NCBI GenBank assembly: GCA_031213475.1
Contig: JARUPZ010000009.1
Coordinates: forward strand, 12,426,961 to 12,490,960
Reading direction: 5' to 3'
Origin: Nereocystis luetkeana
Taxonomy: Eukaryota; Sar; Phaeophyceae; Laminariales; Laminariaceae
Length of the DNA: 64,000 bases
Shown here: piece after piece, positions 61,435 through 64,000 of the stretch
Position numbering within the stretch: the first letter of the stretch is position 1
How the letters are laid out: every line of letters begins with the position of its first letter
Notes under the pieces: model-generated
The model's database searches: none
The model's input: only the letters and a program-made list of their open reading frames with translations
What the model was told of the DNA's origin: nothing
Made by a program: the position numbers and the translations under genes

Positions 61435-61768
61435 ACTTATTATTTTTTTCTCACTATTAATATTTTTTTCCAGCTTCTGGAGAAGCCGTGGTTAATTGTG
61501 TCGTCCCTTCTCATCCCCGGTAAGTGCCTTCGTTTTTATCGCGCAGAGGGTTCAGCATTCCCAACGCTTGTCCATTATTCACGGAGTTTTGCTACCTAGC
61601 TCACGCTCTCGCGCTTTTGGCTCGTCAACTCTTCGGGCTAGAAAACATATCTATTAATAGGAGCACGATCACGCACTACTATGTGAAAATCGAACCCACA
61701 GCTTGACTTTAGAAGGGACTAGACTCACCTACTCCAAGTTAACTCCATCGGGGACGCCAATATACCTT
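61435..61768 (-). mobile_element. SINE family S2, copy 4 (different head)
   Basis: Same head type as copy 3 (GGCGTCCCCGATGGAGTTAA). It carries TATTAATA at 61652 where copies 2 and 3 have only TA, and another at 61455. Confidence 0.72.
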
Positions 61769-62199
61769 TGCTCGTCGTGCCCCACCGTGCCCCCCTGCCT
61801 CGACTGCTGTGCCGAGGGCGGCCTCGGGCGGGCGTGATGTGCTACTGTTGCTGCTGCTGCTACTGTTGCTGCTGCTGCTACTGTTGCTGCTCTGCTGCTC
61901 CTGCTCTGCTGATGGTGCTATGTGCAGCTGCTGCTCACGCAGTCCCCTTCAGGGTGTAGGTCGGTCTGAAGCTGTATTACTATGCGTTCCCATCTCGTGC
62001 GCCACAGGGCTCGCCTGCCTCGACTGTTGTGCCAGGGGCAGCCTCGGGCGTGCATGATGTGATAGTGCTGCTACTCCTGCCGCTGTTCTGCCGCCGCGCT
62101 GGTGCTACTGCTATGTTCATTCTTCTGCTGTTGTGCTGTTCTGCTGCTGCTGCTGCTGCTGCTGCTATGTCTGCGATATACTTTAGCTGCTGACCCCTG

Positions 62200-63834
62200 T
62201 GAGCATGGTTATTGTGCAAGTATACCCCTCTCAGTGATGTGTCTCCGCACCGTAAAGCTGAAAAGCGGATCCACCTGCTTCGGACGCTGTCCGAGTACCG
62301 TAATTGATACCAGGTGTATATTCAGCCGCTCGGCGGAGGTCTCGTGCCAGCGTAGCATGATACGTACCTGTACGCCATGCGGCTGCTGCTTGCTGCTGCT
62401 GAGCTTGCTTGCTGCACCAACGTGATTGCCAGCGCTACGCACTGTTGATTAACTCGATCGGCTGCTGCTCAACTATCTGTTTTGTATCTAATCTGTATAC
62501 ATACGAAGTATTTAGTACTGACGCCGAGCGTCTCGTACGTTCTACTTTGTAGTACTGCTTCCTGTTCGAACGAGTTATGCGTTGCTGTGTAGGATGGCGG
62601 ATAGCAAGGCTTGTTTTTCTTGTGTTTGCAGTGTTTTCTTTCTCTTCATTTATACCTGGTATCCATTAATTATATATAGATAGCGTGATGCCCAGAGTTT
62701 AACTTCATCGTAGTATTGCCTCTAATACAAACTTGTTTAACAACTATATACCTCACGTACTCACAACGTTTTTAAGCTCCCTTCATGCAACAACGTAAAA
62801 AAAACGTATCTCTCACATTCTCCGAAATAAATCACCTTTTGCAAGCTGCCTTCGCGCAACGTTCCAAGATCTTGTTCTTTGGGACGTCATCTTCGAAACA
62901 CGCATGTGTTCCTGCCCTCCTGCGCTTTGAACATCCGGTCCTTGTCATCTACCGCCGCTTCACCCGAAGTCCATCGAAACAAAAGTCTTTCGAGCTACCG
63001 AAGGGTTCACGCAAACCTCTCTGTCGTCTTTTGTACACTACATTCGCCGCGCTGTGGATTACTGCCGACAACAAGGCAGTACCTTCTTCTGTAAGCTCTG
63101 CAATAACACCCATTTTCCAAATCATCCCCCCTATCTCCTTCTGCCGCAGCACACTGCTGTATACACACAGTCATGCAGCTTGACACGAGAAGGTATCCGT
63201 TTGTCCCGCCGCGTTGTTGGTCGAGATCGTACTTTGCCGTTACGTATCGAAAACCCGCCGCAATATTTATTATTTAACCAACCGACACCCCCCGTATAGA
63301 GAGGATGAGGAGCGGCGCTCGCTACACCGCGTTTATTGGTGGCCCGTGGCGATGATGATGAGTTTCGGCACGAAGACCTTGTCCCGAGCAAAGACAACTC
63401 AACTGCAAAGAGCAGCAGCGGCAGGAAGAAGCCTGCCTACAGCACCTGTGGTGAGACAACACAAACCGCCTACACGGTGCGAAAGACGTTGGCTGTTCTA
63501 GCAGAAGCGGATGTATGACGCGTATGCGCGGTTCGTTTATCATCCTCCGTCGGTTCGCGTTTGCTCGTGTCGGCTTCGTTTGATCCCCGTCGAGTTTTAC
63601 CACTCGGCTTGACGCTGCACCTGCTGCTGCTGCTGCTGCTGCTGCTCCTCCCTCTCGCCATCGTATGATGCTGTTGTTGGCACCCTGCTCGAGCTCCATT
63701 ACTACTTTAATATCAGTAAGAATCACGATGATCCAAAACAGATTTTCACGACGTCAAAACTCGCCCTATATCACCTGTGCAGCAGCCGGTTTGATGGTTT
63801 TAGGGGGTTGTACCGAGATTGCTCGCGGCTCGAA
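62200..63834. other. Unassigned; open frames without known domains
   Basis: Plus frame 62785-63183 and minus frame 63726-63322 are open but show no recognisable motif; CTG/CAG steps at 63610-63650. A real exon cannot be excluded. Confidence 0.35.
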
Positions 63835-64000
63835 AGCGTTCGATTTGTCGGTATTATACTCGATACTCCGAGTATCGTGTAGTTTTCGTACTCCGAGTAC
63901 TTCGAGTGTTAGAGTACTACTGGTGGCCTAAATACTCGGAGTACTTGCAGTATGAGCAGTACTGAAGGGCCAAAACCTCCCAGTACTGGGAGTATGAGCA
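63835..64000. repeat. ACTCCGAGTA palindromic repeat
   Basis: TACTCGATACTCCGAGTATC, GTACTCCGAGTACTTCGAG, ATACTCGGAGTACTTGCAG and CCAGTACTGGGAGTATGAG: overlapping 10-base palindromes running off the window edge. Confidence 0.7.

Larger units (their letters stand above)
3438..61659. repeat. Dispersed TATTAATA, about 12 exact copies
   Basis: Exact copies at 3438, 4333, 5828, 6121, 7365, 13170, 27631, 35802, 49475, 61455 and 61652; related TATTTAATA at 17293 and TATTAAATA at 22621 and 46733. Usually inside C-TATTAATA-G. Confidence 0.75.
60490..62200 (+). repeat. CTG-rich satellite-like units, about five
   Basis: Units start TCGTGCCCCACCGTGCTCCC and hold GCCGAGGGCGACCTCGGG-like and GTGCGTGATGTNCTAC, then (TGC)n, and end CGGAGTAGGTCAGCC. 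Starts near 60500, 61074, 61222, 61777 and 61990. Two S2 SINEs interrupt the array. Confidence 0.7.
3888..62661. repeat. Dispersed 9-mer TACCAGGTA/TACCTGGTA, about 30 exact copies
   Basis: Exact copies read at 3891, 4149 (two overlapping), 9674, 12509, 13156, 20053, 20620, 22410, 25724, 25805, 25966, 35843, 36993, 39225, 41656, 41674, 42962, 43220, 46151, 46180, 46239, 46264, 46501, 53304, 57995 and 62653, plus many one-off variants. About 0.5 would be expected at random for the two strings in 64 kb. Confidence 0.85.

Noticed and set aside
62785-63183. Possible small gene (132 codons)
   Set aside because: No domain, signal or splice pattern could be recognised; left as unassigned.

Overview
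This window looks like nuclear DNA of a multicellular stramenopile, most likely a brown alga. The evidence is a spliced receptor kinase built from plant/oomycete/brown-algal style 24-residue leucine-rich repeats, long repeat-filled introns, many CAG/CTG tracts, and mixed LINE, SINE, copia and MITE debris. The species call is inference. No bacterial-type gene, CRISPR array, rRNA or canonical tRNA gene was seen.

One host gene can be supported. It is a plus-strand leucine-rich-repeat receptor kinase whose 20 recognisable exons run from 16605 to 45167 (about 1400 residues; the signal-peptide exon upstream was not found). Order: N-terminal cap, eight further LRR-type exons, a Pro/Thr stalk, one membrane helix, a long Gly/Ser-rich cytoplasmic linker, a helical region, then a complete TKL-type kinase domain. 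All ten junctions through the ectodomain and stalk are phase 1 and all nine cytoplasmic junctions are phase 0. Every junction has GT/AG and keeps frame.

1-16.6 kb is a repeat graveyard: a foldback element, pieces of two LINE families, two tRNA-derived SINE families, a 450-bp retroposon pair, and two MITE families. The introns (16.8-45 kb) hold more MITEs, a hAT-type element with textbook ends, minisatellites, and four places where the end of an intron (three times with the start of the next exon) is tandemly copied upstream and has decayed ('ghost exons'). 45.2-64 kb holds tandem repeats, SINEs, LINE tails, a broken Ty1/copia fossil invaded by a LINE, three 84-bp near-perfect palindromes, and a cluster of CTG-rich repeat units.

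The most unusual signal is spread over the whole window: about 30 exact copies of the 9-mer TACCAGGTA/TACCTGGTA and about a dozen of TATTAATA. Where repeat copies can be compared, these are small insertions at a TA. TATTAATA is exactly what imprecise loss of the abundant MITE (ends TTA...TAA at a TA target) would leave. TACC(A/T)GGTA would be the scar of another, unseen TA-targeting transposon with ends CCA...TGG.
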